A DNA stretch of 54,289 nt. It comes from an uncultured Oscillospiraceae bacterium. GTDB lineage: Bacteria; Bacillota; Clostridia; Oscillospirales; Ruminococcaceae. Below, in pieces: positions 40,598-49,193 of this stretch; within the stretch, counting starts at the first letter, position 1; each line of letters begins with the position of its first letter. The notes under the pieces are model-generated. The model was not told the origin of the DNA, did not search any database, and was given only the letters and a program-made list of their open reading frames with translations. A program made the position numbers and the translations under genes. The stretch lies in the NCBI GenBank assembly GCA_900539695.1, contig UQDG01000016.1, positions 1 to 54,289 of the forward strand, written 5' to 3'.

Positions 40598-42865
40598 TTA
40601 TAAATCACCGTCGGAGTTGAAATCCACGATCACGGACGCTTTCTGCGGCATTTTTTCCTTGGCGTAAGCATCCAACGTTTCACGCAAAAGGGTGCGAAAC
40701 GCGGTATCGTTGCGGCATTTCAACGTCAGCTTATAACGGAATTTTCCGTTCAGCATCGTAATGTTCATGGGGGCCGGACCTAAGATGCGCAGCGGCAGGC
40801 CGGGGCGCTGGGCGGCACGTTCCGCCAACAGCGAGCCGAAACGCTGGGCCGCGATGAGCACGGCCCCCTCCTGCGCCCCCACAAAGCCAATAACGCAAAA
40901 CGCGCAGAACGGCGGATACAGGCCAAACTTACGGAAGGTGATTTCCTCGCGGTAGTAAGCCTCGTAATCCTGGGCGGCGGCCAGCTGTAAAACGGGGTGG
41001 TCCGGCACGGTTGTTTGTATCAGCGCGCGGCCGGGCAGTGCAGCGCGGCCGCCGCGGCCGATGACCTGCGTGACCAGGCTGAACACGCTCTCGTAGGCGC
41101 GGAAGCCCTGCCCGAACAGCAGCGAGTCGATGCCCAGCACACCGACGAGTGTAACTTTTTCAAAGTCCAGCCCCTTGGCCACCATCTGGGTGCCAAGCAG
41201 GATGTCGTACTCGTGCCGGGCAAACTGGGCCAGCATCGTTTCGTGGGCGTTTTTTTTGCCGGTAGAGTCCTGGTCCATCCGCAAAATGCGGGCGCTGGGC
41301 AGAAGTTCCGCCAGTTCTTCCTCAACACGCTGGGTGCCGAAGCCGCTGTAGTGGATCTTGCCGCCGCACTCGGGGCAGAGCGTCGGCAGCGGATGCACCG
41401 TTTGGCCGCAGTGGTGGCACATCAGCGCCTGCTGGGGTTTGTGGTAGACCAGCGGCACACTGCAGTTGGGGCATTTCAGCACATGGCCGCAATCGGTGCA
41501 CATGCCGATGGTGCGGTAGCCCCGGCGATTTAAGAGCAGGATGCTCTGTTCCCCATTATCGAGATTTTCCTGCAGCTCGCGTGCCAGGCGGCGGCTGACC
41601 TCCCGGGGGTTGCCTGCCGTCAGCTCGGCGCGCATATCGATGAAATCCACGCTGGGCAGCGGGCAGCCGCCGTAGCGCTGGGTGAGGGTAACAAGTTTCA
41701 GTTTGCCGCTTTGGGCGGCGTGGTAGGTCTCGGTCAACGGTGTGGCCGAGGCAAAGACCAGCAGGGCGTTTTCCATGACAGCGCGCTTTTTGGCGATGTC
41801 GTGGGCATCGTAGCGGGGGGCAGATTCACTCTGGTAGGTATGTTCCTGCTCCTCATCCACGATGATAAGCCCTAAATTATGCAGCGGCGAGAAGACCGCG
41901 CTGCGGGTGCCGACCACGATGTCGGCATTCCCCTGCTGGATCATCCGCCACTGGAGCAGCCGCTCGGTGTTGTTGAGTGCCGAGTGCTGTACCGCCAGAC
42001 GGCTACCAAAGGTGGATTTTAAGCGGCGGATCATCTGCGGTGTTAAGCTGATCTCCGGCACCAACACCAGGGCGCGGCGGCCCAGTTCCAGCGTGCGTTC
42101 GATGAGCTTTAAAAACACCACCGTTTTACCGCTGCCGGTCACGCCGTGCAGCAGCGCTGCGTGGGGCTTGCCGTCCTCCAAGTCCGGCAGCAGCGTCGCA
42201 AAGGCTTTCTGCTGTTCTTCGGAGAGGGTCAGTGGCTGCGGGTCAAACGGAATGTCCGCGAAAAGATCCAGCGACTTATCCTGCTCGGCCACCGTGAGCA
42301 CGCCCTTTTTGCAAAGGGTGTCCAGCGTTGCCTTGGAGATGCCCGCCTCATCCAGCTGGCGGGCTGTCTTGGGGCCGGTGCTCAGCGCTTCCATCGCCGC
42401 CAGCTGACGCGGACCAGGCTTCGGCTTAGCGGGCAGCTCCCCTGCCAGCGTGTAAAGTCGCTCGGTCGAGCGGGACAGCCGGTTCTGCATCACGGGGCGG
42501 CCGTTTTCCACGGCAGCACGGTACTGGGCACCGTATGGGATAATCGCCTTGACGGCCTCGAACCAGGTACAGAAGGTGCGATCTTTCAAAAATCGCACCA
42601 GTTCCAGCAGGTCCGGCGTCAGCCGAGCTTCCGCCGGGGCGGCATCGTACAGCGTTTTCAGCTTTTGGGTGTCGGCATCCTCCGGCAGCGCCGCCACCGA
42701 GAGCACCACCGCCATCCGGGGCTTATTTCCCCGGCCAAAAGGCACTAACACCATGCTGCCGGGCCAGACTTTATCGTTTAACCGCGGCGGGATGCAGTAG
42801 GAATACAGTTTATCAAAGTGGATCGTCGCATCATCTACCGCCGCCTGGGCAATCTGCAAACTCAT
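40598..42865 (-). CDS. priA: Primosomal protein N' (replication restart helicase PriA)
   Basis: A 755-residue helicase that reloads the replisome at stalled forks. The N-terminal DNA-binding domain (1-100) is followed by a winged helix region (about 150-200), Walker A G-V-T-G-S-G-K-T (about 241-248), the D-E-E-Q-E-H box (about 336-341), and the paired zinc-binding C-x2-C motifs (C-T-D-C-G...C-P-N-C...C-H-H-C...C-P-E-C, about 461-500). It overlaps gmk by four bases; rpoZ and coaBC, normally found between them in Firmicutes, are absent. Confidence 0.96.
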   Translation of the reverse strand: MSLQIAQAAVDDATIHFDKLYSYCIPPRLNDKVWPGSMVLVPFGRGNKPRMAVVLSVAALPEDADTQKLKTLYDAAPAEARLTPDLLELVRFLKDRTFCTWFEAVKAIIPYGAQYRAAVENGRPVMQNRLSRSTERLYTLAGELPAKPKPGPRQLAAMEALSTGPKTARQLDEAGISKATLDTLCKKGVLTVAEQDKSLDLFADIPFDPQPLTLSEEQQKAFATLLPDLEDGKPHAALLHGVTGSGKTVVFLKLIERTLELGRRALVLVPEISLTPQMIRRLKSTFGSRLAVQHSALNNTERLLQWRMIQQGNADIVVGTRSAVFSPLHNLGLIIVDEEQEHTYQSESAPRYDAHDIAKKRAVMENALLVFASATPLTETYHAAQSGKLKLVTLTQRYGGCPLPSVDFIDMRAELTAGNPREVSRRLARELQENLDNGEQSILLLNRRGYRTIGMCTDCGHVLKCPNCSVPLVYHKPQQALMCHHCGQTVHPLPTLCPECGGKIHYSGFGTQRVEEELAELLPSARILRMDQDSTGKKNAHETMLAQFARHEYDILLGTQMVAKGLDFEKVTLVGVLGIDSLLFGQGFRAYESVFSLVTQVIGRGGRAALPGRALIQTTVPDHPVLQLAAAQDYEAYYREEITFRKFGLYPPFCAFCVIGFVGAQEGAVLIAAQRFGSLLAERAAQRPGLPLRILGPAPMNITMLNGKFRYKLTLKCRNDTAFRTLLRETLDAYAKEKMPQKASVIVDFNSDGDL

Positions 42866-43440
42866 TCGGCAGCGCCGTGCTTAAGCTTGAACTGGATGAT
42901 GGAGTAGATGCTCTCAGCGCAGCTGTCGACCTCGACATTGACCACATGCTCGTCGTAGTTGACGGAGTTGGCAATCTCGGTCTCGGCACGCTTTAAGCGG
43001 CGCTGGATGGTCTCCTCATTTTCCGTGCCGCGGTTGCGCAGGCGGCGCTCCAGTTCTTCCATATCCGGGGGCAGCACAAAGATCGTGGTGGCACCGGGGT
43101 ACATCTTTTTGATGTTGCCTGCGCCTTCGACCTCGATGACCAGAATCACCGGGATGCCCAGTGCCATGCGGCCCTCAATCTCGCTGCGCAGGGTACCGTA
43201 GTAGTTTTCGCAGTATTTGGTGTGCTCGACAATCTGGTCATGGGCCAGATGATCCTCGAAATCAGCTACCGTCATGAAATGGTAGTTGATGCCGTCCTTC
43301 TCGCCCTCACGCGGGGTGCGGGTGGTGGCGGAGACGGTGTGCTGGATCTCCGGGTGTTTTTTCAGCAGGCTTGCCACGACGGTGTCCTTGCCGGTGCCGG
43401 ACGGGCCAGAGACAACAAACAGATACTTTTCACCTTTCAT
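42862..43440 (-). CDS. gmk: Guanylate kinase
   Basis: A 192-residue nucleotide kinase converting GMP to GDP. The P-loop G-P-S-G-T-G-K-D-T is at residues 11-19; T-T-R-x-P-R-E-G-E-K-D-G-I-N-Y-H-F is at about 39-55; R-L-R-N-R-G-T-E-N is at about 132-140. The start follows AAAGGGAG. Standard length. Confidence 0.97.
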   Translation of the reverse strand: MKGEKYLFVVSGPSGTGKDTVVASLLKKHPEIQHTVSATTRTPREGEKDGINYHFMTVADFEDHLAHDQIVEHTKYCENYYGTLRSEIEGRMALGIPVILVIEVEGAGNIKKMYPGATTIFVLPPDMEELERRLRNRGTENEETIQRRLKRAETEIANSVNYDEHVVNVEVDSCAESIYSIIQFKLKHGAAE

Positions 43441-43455
43441 ACTCTATACTCCCTT

Positions 43456-43701
43456 TCAGCTTTCTTCTTCCTGGGCAAAGCGGCCGGTAATACTTTCCAG
43501 CGGGATGCCGGACAAAATTATGTGATCCGAGTCCATGATAAGCACCGCCTGGGTCCTGCGGCCGTAGGAAGCATCGATCAAAGCGCCCTTCTCGCGGGCA
43601 TCCTGCACCAGGCGCTTGATAGGTGCCGAATCCGGGCTGACGATGCCAATGACGCGGTCTGCATTGACCATATTGCCAAAGCCGATATTGATCAGTTTCA
43701 T
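43456..43701 (-). CDS. remA: Extracellular-matrix regulator RemA-like (DUF370)
   Basis: An 81-residue DNA-binding protein of the RemA family, which activates matrix and osmolyte genes in Bacillus. The motif I-N-I-G-F-G-N-M-V, then [17 protein letters not shown] and [12 protein letters not shown] are diagnostic. It sits between yicC and gmk, its conserved place. No matrix genes are visible in the window, so its targets here are unknown. Confidence 0.93.
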   Translation of the reverse strand: MKLINIGFGNMVNADRVIGIVSPDSAPIKRLVQDAREKGALIDASYGRRTQAVLIMDSDHIILSGIPLESITGRFAQEEES

Positions 43702-43713
43702 GGATGCCCCCGC

Positions 43714-44592
43714 TTACTCAATGTTCTGGATCTGTTCGCGAATCTTCTCAATCTCGGATTTCAGCTCCACCACCAGGCGGGTGATGGCTACATCCTGGCA
43801 CTTGGAGCCGATGGTGTTAGACTCACGGTTCAACTCCTGGGTCAAAAAGTCCAGCTTACGGCCGATGGGCTCATCCAGAGTCAAGATCTCGCGGTACTGG
43901 GCCACATGGCTGTGCAGGCGGACGGTTTCCTCATCGATAGCGGTCTTATCGGCAAAGATGGCAGCCTCAGTAACAAGGCGGCTTTCGTCGATGTTGCGGT
44001 CGCCCAGCAGTTCCTGCAGGCGGGCGTAGAGCTTATCGCTGTAAGCCTGCACACGGCCTGCGCTGTTTTCCTCGATCTGGCCGACCAGCGTCTCGATGGT
44101 ATCGAGGCGGCCCGCCACATCCTCTTTCAGCTTTTCGCCCTCGACGGCGCGCATAGCCACAAAGGCATCCACGGCCTTTTCAGCCACCGACTGCACATCT
44201 TGCCAGAGTTCTTCCTCGTTGGTGGGGGCAGCAGTCTGGGTCAGCACATCGGGGAAACGCGAAAGCATACCAACGGAGACATCGTTTTTCAGGTCCATCC
44301 GCTCCACCATCTCGTTCAGGGCGGCGCGGTAGCCCTCGGCCAGCTGCCAGTTGACCGACACCACGGTATCGGCAGCGGTGACCGTCTGGATGGAAAGGCT
44401 TAATTCCACCTTGCCGCGGCTGACCCTGGAAGCCACCAGCTTTTTCAGCTTGTCTTCCAGAAACGCGCAGGAGCGCGGCAATCGGGAAGAATACTCAAAG
44501 AAACGCGCATTGACGCTGCGCAGTTCCACCTTGATGTCACGCCCGTGCAGCAGTGCGCCGGCGCGGCCGTAGCCTGTCATGCTCAAAACCAT
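43714..44592 (-). CDS. yicC: YicC/YloC-family endoribonuclease
   Basis: A 292-residue protein. The N-terminal S-M-T-G-Y-G-R-A and V-E-L-R-S-V-N-A-R-F-F-E are the YicC_N signature; the C-terminal half ends in D-F-L-T-Q-E-L-N-R-E-S-N-T-I-G-S-K and the E-I-E-K-I-R-E-Q-I-Q-N-I-E tail typical of the family. Members are hexameric RNases acting on small and structured RNAs. First gene of the long minus-strand operon, with two overlapping promoters upstream. ATG at 44592 follows GAGGTGTAGG. Confidence 0.94.
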   Translation of the reverse strand: MVLSMTGYGRAGALLHGRDIKVELRSVNARFFEYSSRLPRSCAFLEDKLKKLVASRVSRGKVELSLSIQTVTAADTVVSVNWQLAEGYRAALNEMVERMDLKNDVSVGMLSRFPDVLTQTAAPTNEEELWQDVQSVAEKAVDAFVAMRAVEGEKLKEDVAGRLDTIETLVGQIEENSAGRVQAYSDKLYARLQELLGDRNIDESRLVTEAAIFADKTAIDEETVRLHSHVAQYREILTLDEPIGRKLDFLTQELNRESNTIGSKCQDVAITRLVVELKSEIEKIREQIQNIE

Positions 44593-44643
44593 ATCCTACA
44601 CCTCATACCTTCGGATTCCTGTGCCAGATGCACAAACACATAT

Positions 44644-44679
44644 ATTGTATATTGTACTATTTTTACAGCCAAGATGCAA
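44644..44679 (-). promoter_or_regulatory. Overlapping promoters of the yicC operon
   Basis: Two sigma-A type promoters overlap on the minus strand: TTGCAT (44674-44679)-17-TACAAT (44651-44656), and TTGGCT (44667-44672)-17-TACAAT (44644-44649). They drive yicC through at least thiN, with spoVM at the end. Confidence 0.65.
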
Positions 44680-44690
44680 GAAAATCCGAA

Positions 44691-44738
44691 TAAAAAACTG
44701 CACGTCCGCAGAGTTTTCACGCTTTACGGGTGTGCAGC
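44691..44738 (-). terminator. Terminator after the sseB-like gene
   Basis: On the minus strand a stem closed by CTGCAC/GTGCAG, with inner CCCG/CGG pairs, is followed by TTTTTT. It ends the radA-sseB unit before the yicC promoters. Confidence 0.75.
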
Positions 44739-44762
44739 TTTCATTGCTATGTACAAACAGGA

Positions 44763-45629
44763 TTATTCGTCGTCGTCCTCGTCCATGATGCGACCGATGC
44801 CCTTGCGGTAGAACGGCTCACTGCCGCGCATGCCCTGCTGACCCAGCGGAGAGATGGACGTGGTGATGTTCAGGTCGATCTTCTTCTCGCGGCCCATCAG
44901 ATAGGGGCGTGCTGCCTTGGCAACGGCGGAAAACAACTTGTCATCCTTGGGGCCGTCCAGCACCAGCAGGTAGCTCTTGGCCTCATCGTTGATGATCATG
45001 ATCTGCAGGTAGGCAGAGCCGACGCCGGGAGCCTGAGCCAGCACTTCGCAGATAGGGTCGGCCAGCTCGTCCGGCAGGACGCTGGGTTCCACGATGGTAA
45101 CCTTGTCGCCCGGCTTGATCTGGGTGACAGCGGCGCGCTGCTGGGCCAGGGCCTTGGCGATTTCGTCCCTCTGCTTTTTGACGGACTCGATCAGTGGCTT
45201 CTCCAGGCGCAGGCTGTTCTCGCCGGGATTGATGACCATGCCGGAGGCATCCGGGTTCTTCGAGACCATATTGGCGAAATCATCAAAGCGCAGCATGATA
45301 ACCTGGCGGCCCTGCTCCGGGTTCTTCTGCCATGCATGTACAGCGTCCCAATCACTGAAGCCCAGGTAGTAGTGTTTGCCCTCGGGGCTGTTGACCATGA
45401 TGAGGTTGATTTTGGTGTTGGGGGGCAGCTGCACGCGGCCATCCGGGCCGGGCGTAGGGGCAGACTGACCCTGCAGGTCAAAGTTGGCCGGTGCCAGCAG
45501 CGGAGAGCGCACCAGCTCGTTGAGAACGGCATTGAGGTTTTTGGGGTTGTTTTCGGCTTTCAGCGCTACGATGGCATCTTTCAGCTTTGGGTTGAACGCC
45601 GGTGCTTTGGGTTGATTCTGGTCAGGCAT
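44763..45629 (-). CDS. SseB-family protein (N- and C-terminal SseB domains)
   Basis: A 288-residue protein with the SseB N-terminal domain (about 20-140: L-N-A-V-L-N-E-L-V-R-S-P-L-L-A-P, then G-K-H-Y-Y-L-G-F-S-D-W-D-A-V-H-A-W) and the SseB C-terminal domain (about 165-280: V-L-P-D-E-L-A-D-P-I-C-E-V-L, V-G-S-A-Y-L-Q-I-M). SseB was named for enhanced serine sensitivity in E. coli; the role is unknown. It lies ten bases after radA and ends at a terminator. Tail is acidic (D-E-D-D-D-E). Confidence 0.82.
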   Translation of the reverse strand: MPDQNQPKAPAFNPKLKDAIVALKAENNPKNLNAVLNELVRSPLLAPANFDLQGQSAPTPGPDGRVQLPPNTKINLIMVNSPEGKHYYLGFSDWDAVHAWQKNPEQGRQVIMLRFDDFANMVSKNPDASGMVINPGENSLRLEKPLIESVKKQRDEIAKALAQQRAAVTQIKPGDKVTIVEPSVLPDELADPICEVLAQAPGVGSAYLQIMIINDEAKSYLLVLDGPKDDKLFSAVAKAARPYLMGREKKIDLNITTSISPLGQQGMRGSEPFYRKGIGRIMDEDDDE

Positions 45630-45639
45630 GGTTTTCTCC

Positions 45640-47037
45640 TCACTTTAATTTTATCGTGTTGATCGCTTCACGCAGGTAGGAGACGCCCACCAGCTTAAGG
45701 CCCGGGAACTGGGCCGAATCGATCATTTTTAAATTGTGCTTGGGTACGATGGCTGTATCAAAGCCCACGCGCTGGGCTTCCCGCAGGCGGGTCTCCAGGT
45801 GCGTCACGCTGCGCACTTCCCCGCCCAGGCCCACTTCGCCGATAGCGATGGTCTTTTCACCCACCGGCAGGTCCAAAAAGCTGGATGCCATCGCAATACA
45901 GACCGGCAGGTCGCAGGCGGTCTCGTCCAGCTTCAGGCCTCCAATGATGTTAACATACACGTCCTGGCTGGAGAAGTTATACCCCGCGCGCTTTTCCAGT
46001 ACCGCCAGCAGCAGGTACATGCGGTTATAGTCAAAGCCGCTGGCCGTCCGCCGGGGGCTGGGAAAACTGGTTTTGGTGGCCAACGCCTGTACTTCACTGA
46101 GCACCGGGCGGGTGCCTTCCATCACGCAGGCCACGCAGGTACCGCTGATTCCCAGAGGACGGCCCTCCAGCATGACCTGGGAGGGGTTCTCGATCTGGGC
46201 AAGGCCGCGGCCGGTCATATCGAACATACCGATTTCGTTGGTGGAGCCATAGCGGTTCTTGACCGCGCGCAGTACGCGGTACGGCAGGGTCTTGTCGCCC
46301 TCAAAGTACAGCACCGTATCCACGATATGCTCCATGACTTTGGGGCCTGCGATGGCGCCATCCTTGTTGACGTGGCCCACGATGAAGGTGGGAATTTCCA
46401 GCGTTTTGGCTACATTTAAAAAGCGGGCCGAGCTTTCCTTGACCTGGCTGACTGTGCCAGCCGAAGAGGAAATATCGGTGCAACGCATCGTCTGGATGGA
46501 GTCGATGACCACAAGGTCCGGCTTCATAGATTCGATCAGACCGCAGATCTCGTCCACGTCGCTTTCTGCCACCAGTGAGATGTTGTCCTCGGGCACGTTC
46601 AGACGCACAGCGCGCAGTTTGATCTGCCGCACCGATTCCTCGCCCGTGACATAGAGCACGTTTTTGGTTTTGCTGACCTCGCCGCAAAGCTGCAGCAAAA
46701 TCGTGGATTTGCCGATGCCCGGCTCGCCGCCGATAAGCGTAACGCTGCCGATGACGATGCCGCCGCCCAGTACGCGGTCCAGCTCACTGATGCCGGTGAC
46801 GATGCGGCTTTTCTCTTCGGTGGTGCTGATGTTTTTCAGCTTTTGGGGCGTCAGGCTCGTCTGACCGGTCACGCGGACGGGGGCTGCGGCGCGGGAACTG
46901 CTTTTGGTCGGTTCCGCCACTACATCCTCGGTCATCGTATTCCACGCCCCGCAGGAGGGGCAGCGGCCCATCCACCGGGGGCTGGTCTCGCCGCACTGGT
47001 TGCAGACGTAGATCGTTTTCAGCTTATCTTTAGGCAT
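45640..47037 (-). CDS. radA: DNA repair protein RadA (Sms)
   Basis: A 465-residue RecA-like helicase that extends branch migration in recombination. An N-terminal zinc finger C-x2-C...C-x2-C (C-N-Q-C-G...C-P-S-C-G) is followed by Walker A G-G-E-P-G-I-G-K-S-T, the RadA-specific K-N-R-Y-G motif (Tyr in place of the usual Phe) and a C-terminal Lon-protease-like domain (about 300-460). Standard length. Confidence 0.95.
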   Translation of the reverse strand: MPKDKLKTIYVCNQCGETSPRWMGRCPSCGAWNTMTEDVVAEPTKSSSRAAAPVRVTGQTSLTPQKLKNISTTEEKSRIVTGISELDRVLGGGIVIGSVTLIGGEPGIGKSTILLQLCGEVSKTKNVLYVTGEESVRQIKLRAVRLNVPEDNISLVAESDVDEICGLIESMKPDLVVIDSIQTMRCTDISSSAGTVSQVKESSARFLNVAKTLEIPTFIVGHVNKDGAIAGPKVMEHIVDTVLYFEGDKTLPYRVLRAVKNRYGSTNEIGMFDMTGRGLAQIENPSQVMLEGRPLGISGTCVACVMEGTRPVLSEVQALATKTSFPSPRRTASGFDYNRMYLLLAVLEKRAGYNFSSQDVYVNIIGGLKLDETACDLPVCIAMASSFLDLPVGEKTIAIGEVGLGGEVRSVTHLETRLREAQRVGFDTAIVPKHNLKMIDSAQFPGLKLVGVSYLREAINTIKLK

Positions 47038-47123
47038 GGGGTTCCTCCGGCTACAAATTCAACGACTGCCCTTATTATATCCCAAATCTGCAATGGGGGC
47101 AAGTAATCTGTGTAATTCCTGTA

Positions 47124-47174
47124 AAAAGGGCCGCCGCCCCGGGAACTTACGGTGTCTCCGGCGGCAGCGGCCTG
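47124..47174 (-). terminator. Terminator of tyrS
   Basis: On the minus strand a GC-rich imperfect stem (GGCCGCTGCCGCCGG against CCGGGGCGGCGGCC) is followed by CTTTTTAC, about 15 bases after the tyrS stop at 47187. Confidence 0.7.
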
Positions 47175-47186
47175 CTTTATTGCGTA

Positions 47187-48407
47187 TTATAGGGTCACTT
47201 TGTGGTAGACCTTTTTACCCTTTTTAATGACAACGCCCTTGTTCAACGCTTCGACGGTCAGGGCAGCCTTCGGGTCGGTGACTTTCTCGCCATCCACCAG
47301 AACACCACCCTGCTGGACCAGCTGGCGGGCCTCACGGTTCGAGCCGCACAGGCCAGCGGCGACCATGGCAGCCAGCAGACCGACGGTGCCGTCCTTGACG
47401 AGGGAGGCATCCAGCTGGGTGGCGGGCATGTTCTCGTGGTCAGCATCACCACTGAACAGGCCGCGGGCAGTGGCCTGGGCCTTCTCGGCTTCTTCCTCGC
47501 CGTGAACCATCTTGGTCAGCTCGTAGGCCAGGATCTCCTTGGCCTTGTTGAGCTGCTCACCTTCCCAGTGATCCATCTCATCGATCTGCTCCAGCGGCAG
47601 GAAGGTCAGCATGCGGATGCACTTGAGGACATCTGCATCGCCGACATTGCGCCAGTACTGGTAGAACTCAAACGGGCTGGTCTTGTTGGGATCGAGCCAA
47701 ACAGCGTTGCCGGCGGTCTTGCCCATCTTCTTGCCCTGAGAGTCGGTCAGCAGGGTGATGGTCATGGCGTAGGCGTCCTTGCCCAGCTTACGGCGAATCA
47801 GCTCGGTGCCGCCCAGCATGTTGCTCCACTGGTCGTCACCGCCGAACTCCATGTTGCAGCCGTAATTCTGGAACAGGTGGTAGAAGTCGTAGCTCTGCAT
47901 GATCATGTAGTTGAACTCGAGGAAGGACAGGCCTTTCTCCATGCGCTGCTTGTAGCACTCAGCACGCAGCATGTTGTTCACGCTGAAGCAGGGACCGACT
48001 TCGCGCAGAAGCTCGATGTAGTTGAGGTTCAGGAGCCAGTCGGCATTATTCAGCATCATAGCCTTGCCGTCGCCAAACTCGATGAAGCGCTCCATCTGGC
48101 GCTTGAAGCACTCGGCGTTATGGTCGATGTCCTCTTTGGTCAGCATTTTGCGCATATCGGTACGCCCGGAGGGGTCACCGATCATGGTGGTGCCGCCGCC
48201 GATCAGGGCGATGGGACGGTTGCCTGCCTGCTGCAGGCGTTTCATCAGGGTCAGGGCCATAAAGTGGCCAGCGGTCAGGCTGTCGGCCGTGCAGTCAAAG
48301 CCGATGTAGAACGTAGCCTTGCCGTTGTTGATTACCTCTTTGATTTCTTCTTCGTCCGTAACCTGTGCGATCAGGCCGCGGGCTTTCAGTTCGTCGTAAA
48401 TCGTCAT
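47187..48407 (-). CDS. tyrS: Tyrosyl-tRNA synthetase
   Basis: A 406-residue class I synthetase. The HIGH-like motif is in D-C-T-A-D-S-L-T-A-G-H-F-M-A and the KMSKS-like motif in K-K-M-G-K-T-A-G. Tyrosine-binding Y-x3-Q-S-Y-D-F is visible in I-M-Q-S-Y-D-F-Y-H-L. A C-terminal S4 domain (about 345-406) ends the protein. ATG at 48407 follows GGGAGGTAAATTCC. A T-box leader lies directly upstream. Confidence 0.97.
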   Translation of the reverse strand: MTIYDELKARGLIAQVTDEEEIKEVINNGKATFYIGFDCTADSLTAGHFMALTLMKRLQQAGNRPIALIGGGTTMIGDPSGRTDMRKMLTKEDIDHNAECFKRQMERFIEFGDGKAMMLNNADWLLNLNYIELLREVGPCFSVNNMLRAECYKQRMEKGLSFLEFNYMIMQSYDFYHLFQNYGCNMEFGGDDQWSNMLGGTELIRRKLGKDAYAMTITLLTDSQGKKMGKTAGNAVWLDPNKTSPFEFYQYWRNVGDADVLKCIRMLTFLPLEQIDEMDHWEGEQLNKAKEILAYELTKMVHGEEEAEKAQATARGLFSGDADHENMPATQLDASLVKDGTVGLLAAMVAAGLCGSNREARQLVQQGGVLVDGEKVTDPKAALTVEALNKGVVIKKGKKVYHKVTL

Positions 48408-48439
48408 GGAATTTACCTCCCGTTTGTTGCGGCAAGGGC

Positions 48440-48481
48440 AAAAATAAAAGCCCCTGCCAAATGTGAAATTTGGCAGAGGGC
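48440..48481 (-). terminator. T-box expression-platform terminator
   Basis: On the minus strand GCCCTCTGCCAAAT pairs with ATTTGGCAGGGGC and is followed by TTTTATTTTT, 33 bases ahead of tyrS. Confidence 0.92.
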
Positions 48482-48722
48482 GAAAGTTCGCGGTACCACC
48501 TCTGTTTGCCTGCCCCTCGCGGCGGCAAGCCTTCGCGGGTGCGGCAGACAAAGGGCTGCGTACACCCAAACGCTGTAACGTGCGTACACGGCACGGCCTA
48601 CTGTTGATTCAGCCTGCTGCTCCGGGATGTATTCGGCATACCTGCTGTTGACCCCTTGCACCGACCGGGGCTTCTCTGGAACAGGAAAGGCTGCGTACTG
48701 GTTCCCTTCATTGCATTTAACA
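48440..48722 (-). ncRNA. T-box riboswitch for tRNA-Tyr
   Basis: The minus-strand leader has the T-box antiterminator bulge GAGGTGGTACCGCG (48489-48502), stem I with an AGAGA bulge and GGTCGGTGCAAG distal loop, and the specifier in GAATACATCC, whose UAC codon (48629-48631) reads tyrosine. Uncharged tRNA-Tyr should favour antitermination and raise tyrS. The window has no other gene in 48408-48734. Confidence 0.93.
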
Positions 48723-48728
48723 GGTTTC

Positions 48729-48757
48729 ACTTTATCATATTCGGTGCCGCTTGTCAA
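48729..48757 (-). promoter_or_regulatory. Promoter of the tyrS T-box leader
   Basis: TTGACA (48752-48757), 17 bases, TAAAGT (48729-48734) on the minus strand, overlapping the end of spoIVFB. Confidence 0.6.
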
Positions 48758-49193
48758 GGCTGTAAAACATTCCATGTAAAATGTGCGCACCGTCCAGCCC
48801 CGGCAGCGGCAGCAGATTGGCCCCGCCCACCAGCAGGTTGGTGCAGGCAAACCAGTAGCCGCTGTAGCTGTACTGCCCCGCCGTCTGCATGTACAAAAGC
48901 ACCGTGCAGCAGGCCAGCAGGTTTGCCAGCGGCCCGGCGGAGGCCAGCCGCAGTTCTTCTTCGGGTGTCATCGGCACGCCGCGAAGCTGTAAGCAGATGC
49001 CGAAGGGCGACAGCGCCAGATCCGGCCAGCGGTGCCAGAGCTTGCGGTACACGAGGGCGTGGGCACTTTCGTGCAGGATGGCGCACAGCAGCCCTGTGCG
49101 CAGCACGCCGGTGCCGTCCAGTGACAGCAGGCAGGCCAGCAGGAACAATGTTACCGCCGGAGCGCGCAGCCGCAGGCGCGTTTTACGCCGCAT
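48735..49193 (-). CDS. spoIVFB: Small site-2 (M50) metalloprotease, SpoIVFB-like
   Basis: A 152-residue integral membrane protease. The zinc motif H-E-S-A-H (HExxH, about residues 36-40) and the second ligand motif N-L-L-P-L-P-G-L-D-G (about 128-137) are the M50 signature. SpoIVFB activates pro-sigma-K by intramembrane cleavage. The protein is much shorter than the B. subtilis enzyme (288), with three or four helices and no CBS domain. ATG at 49193 overlaps the upstream M23 gene by 11 bases, the usual spoIVFA-spoIVFB order. A longer frame upstream is a shadow of that gene. Assignment rests on motif and pairing. Confidence 0.82.
   Translation of the reverse strand: MRRKTRLRLRAPAVTLFLLACLLSLDGTGVLRTGLLCAILHESAHALVYRKLWHRWPDLALSPFGICLQLRGVPMTPEEELRLASAGPLANLLACCTVLLYMQTAGQYSYSGYWFACTNLLVGGANLLPLPGLDGAHILHGMFYSLDKRHRI

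Noticed and set aside
48413..48850. Minus-strand frames through 48413-48850, and an N-terminal extension of tyrS
   Set aside because: They run through the T-box leader and its terminator; the tyrS ATG at 48407 has a good ribosome site.
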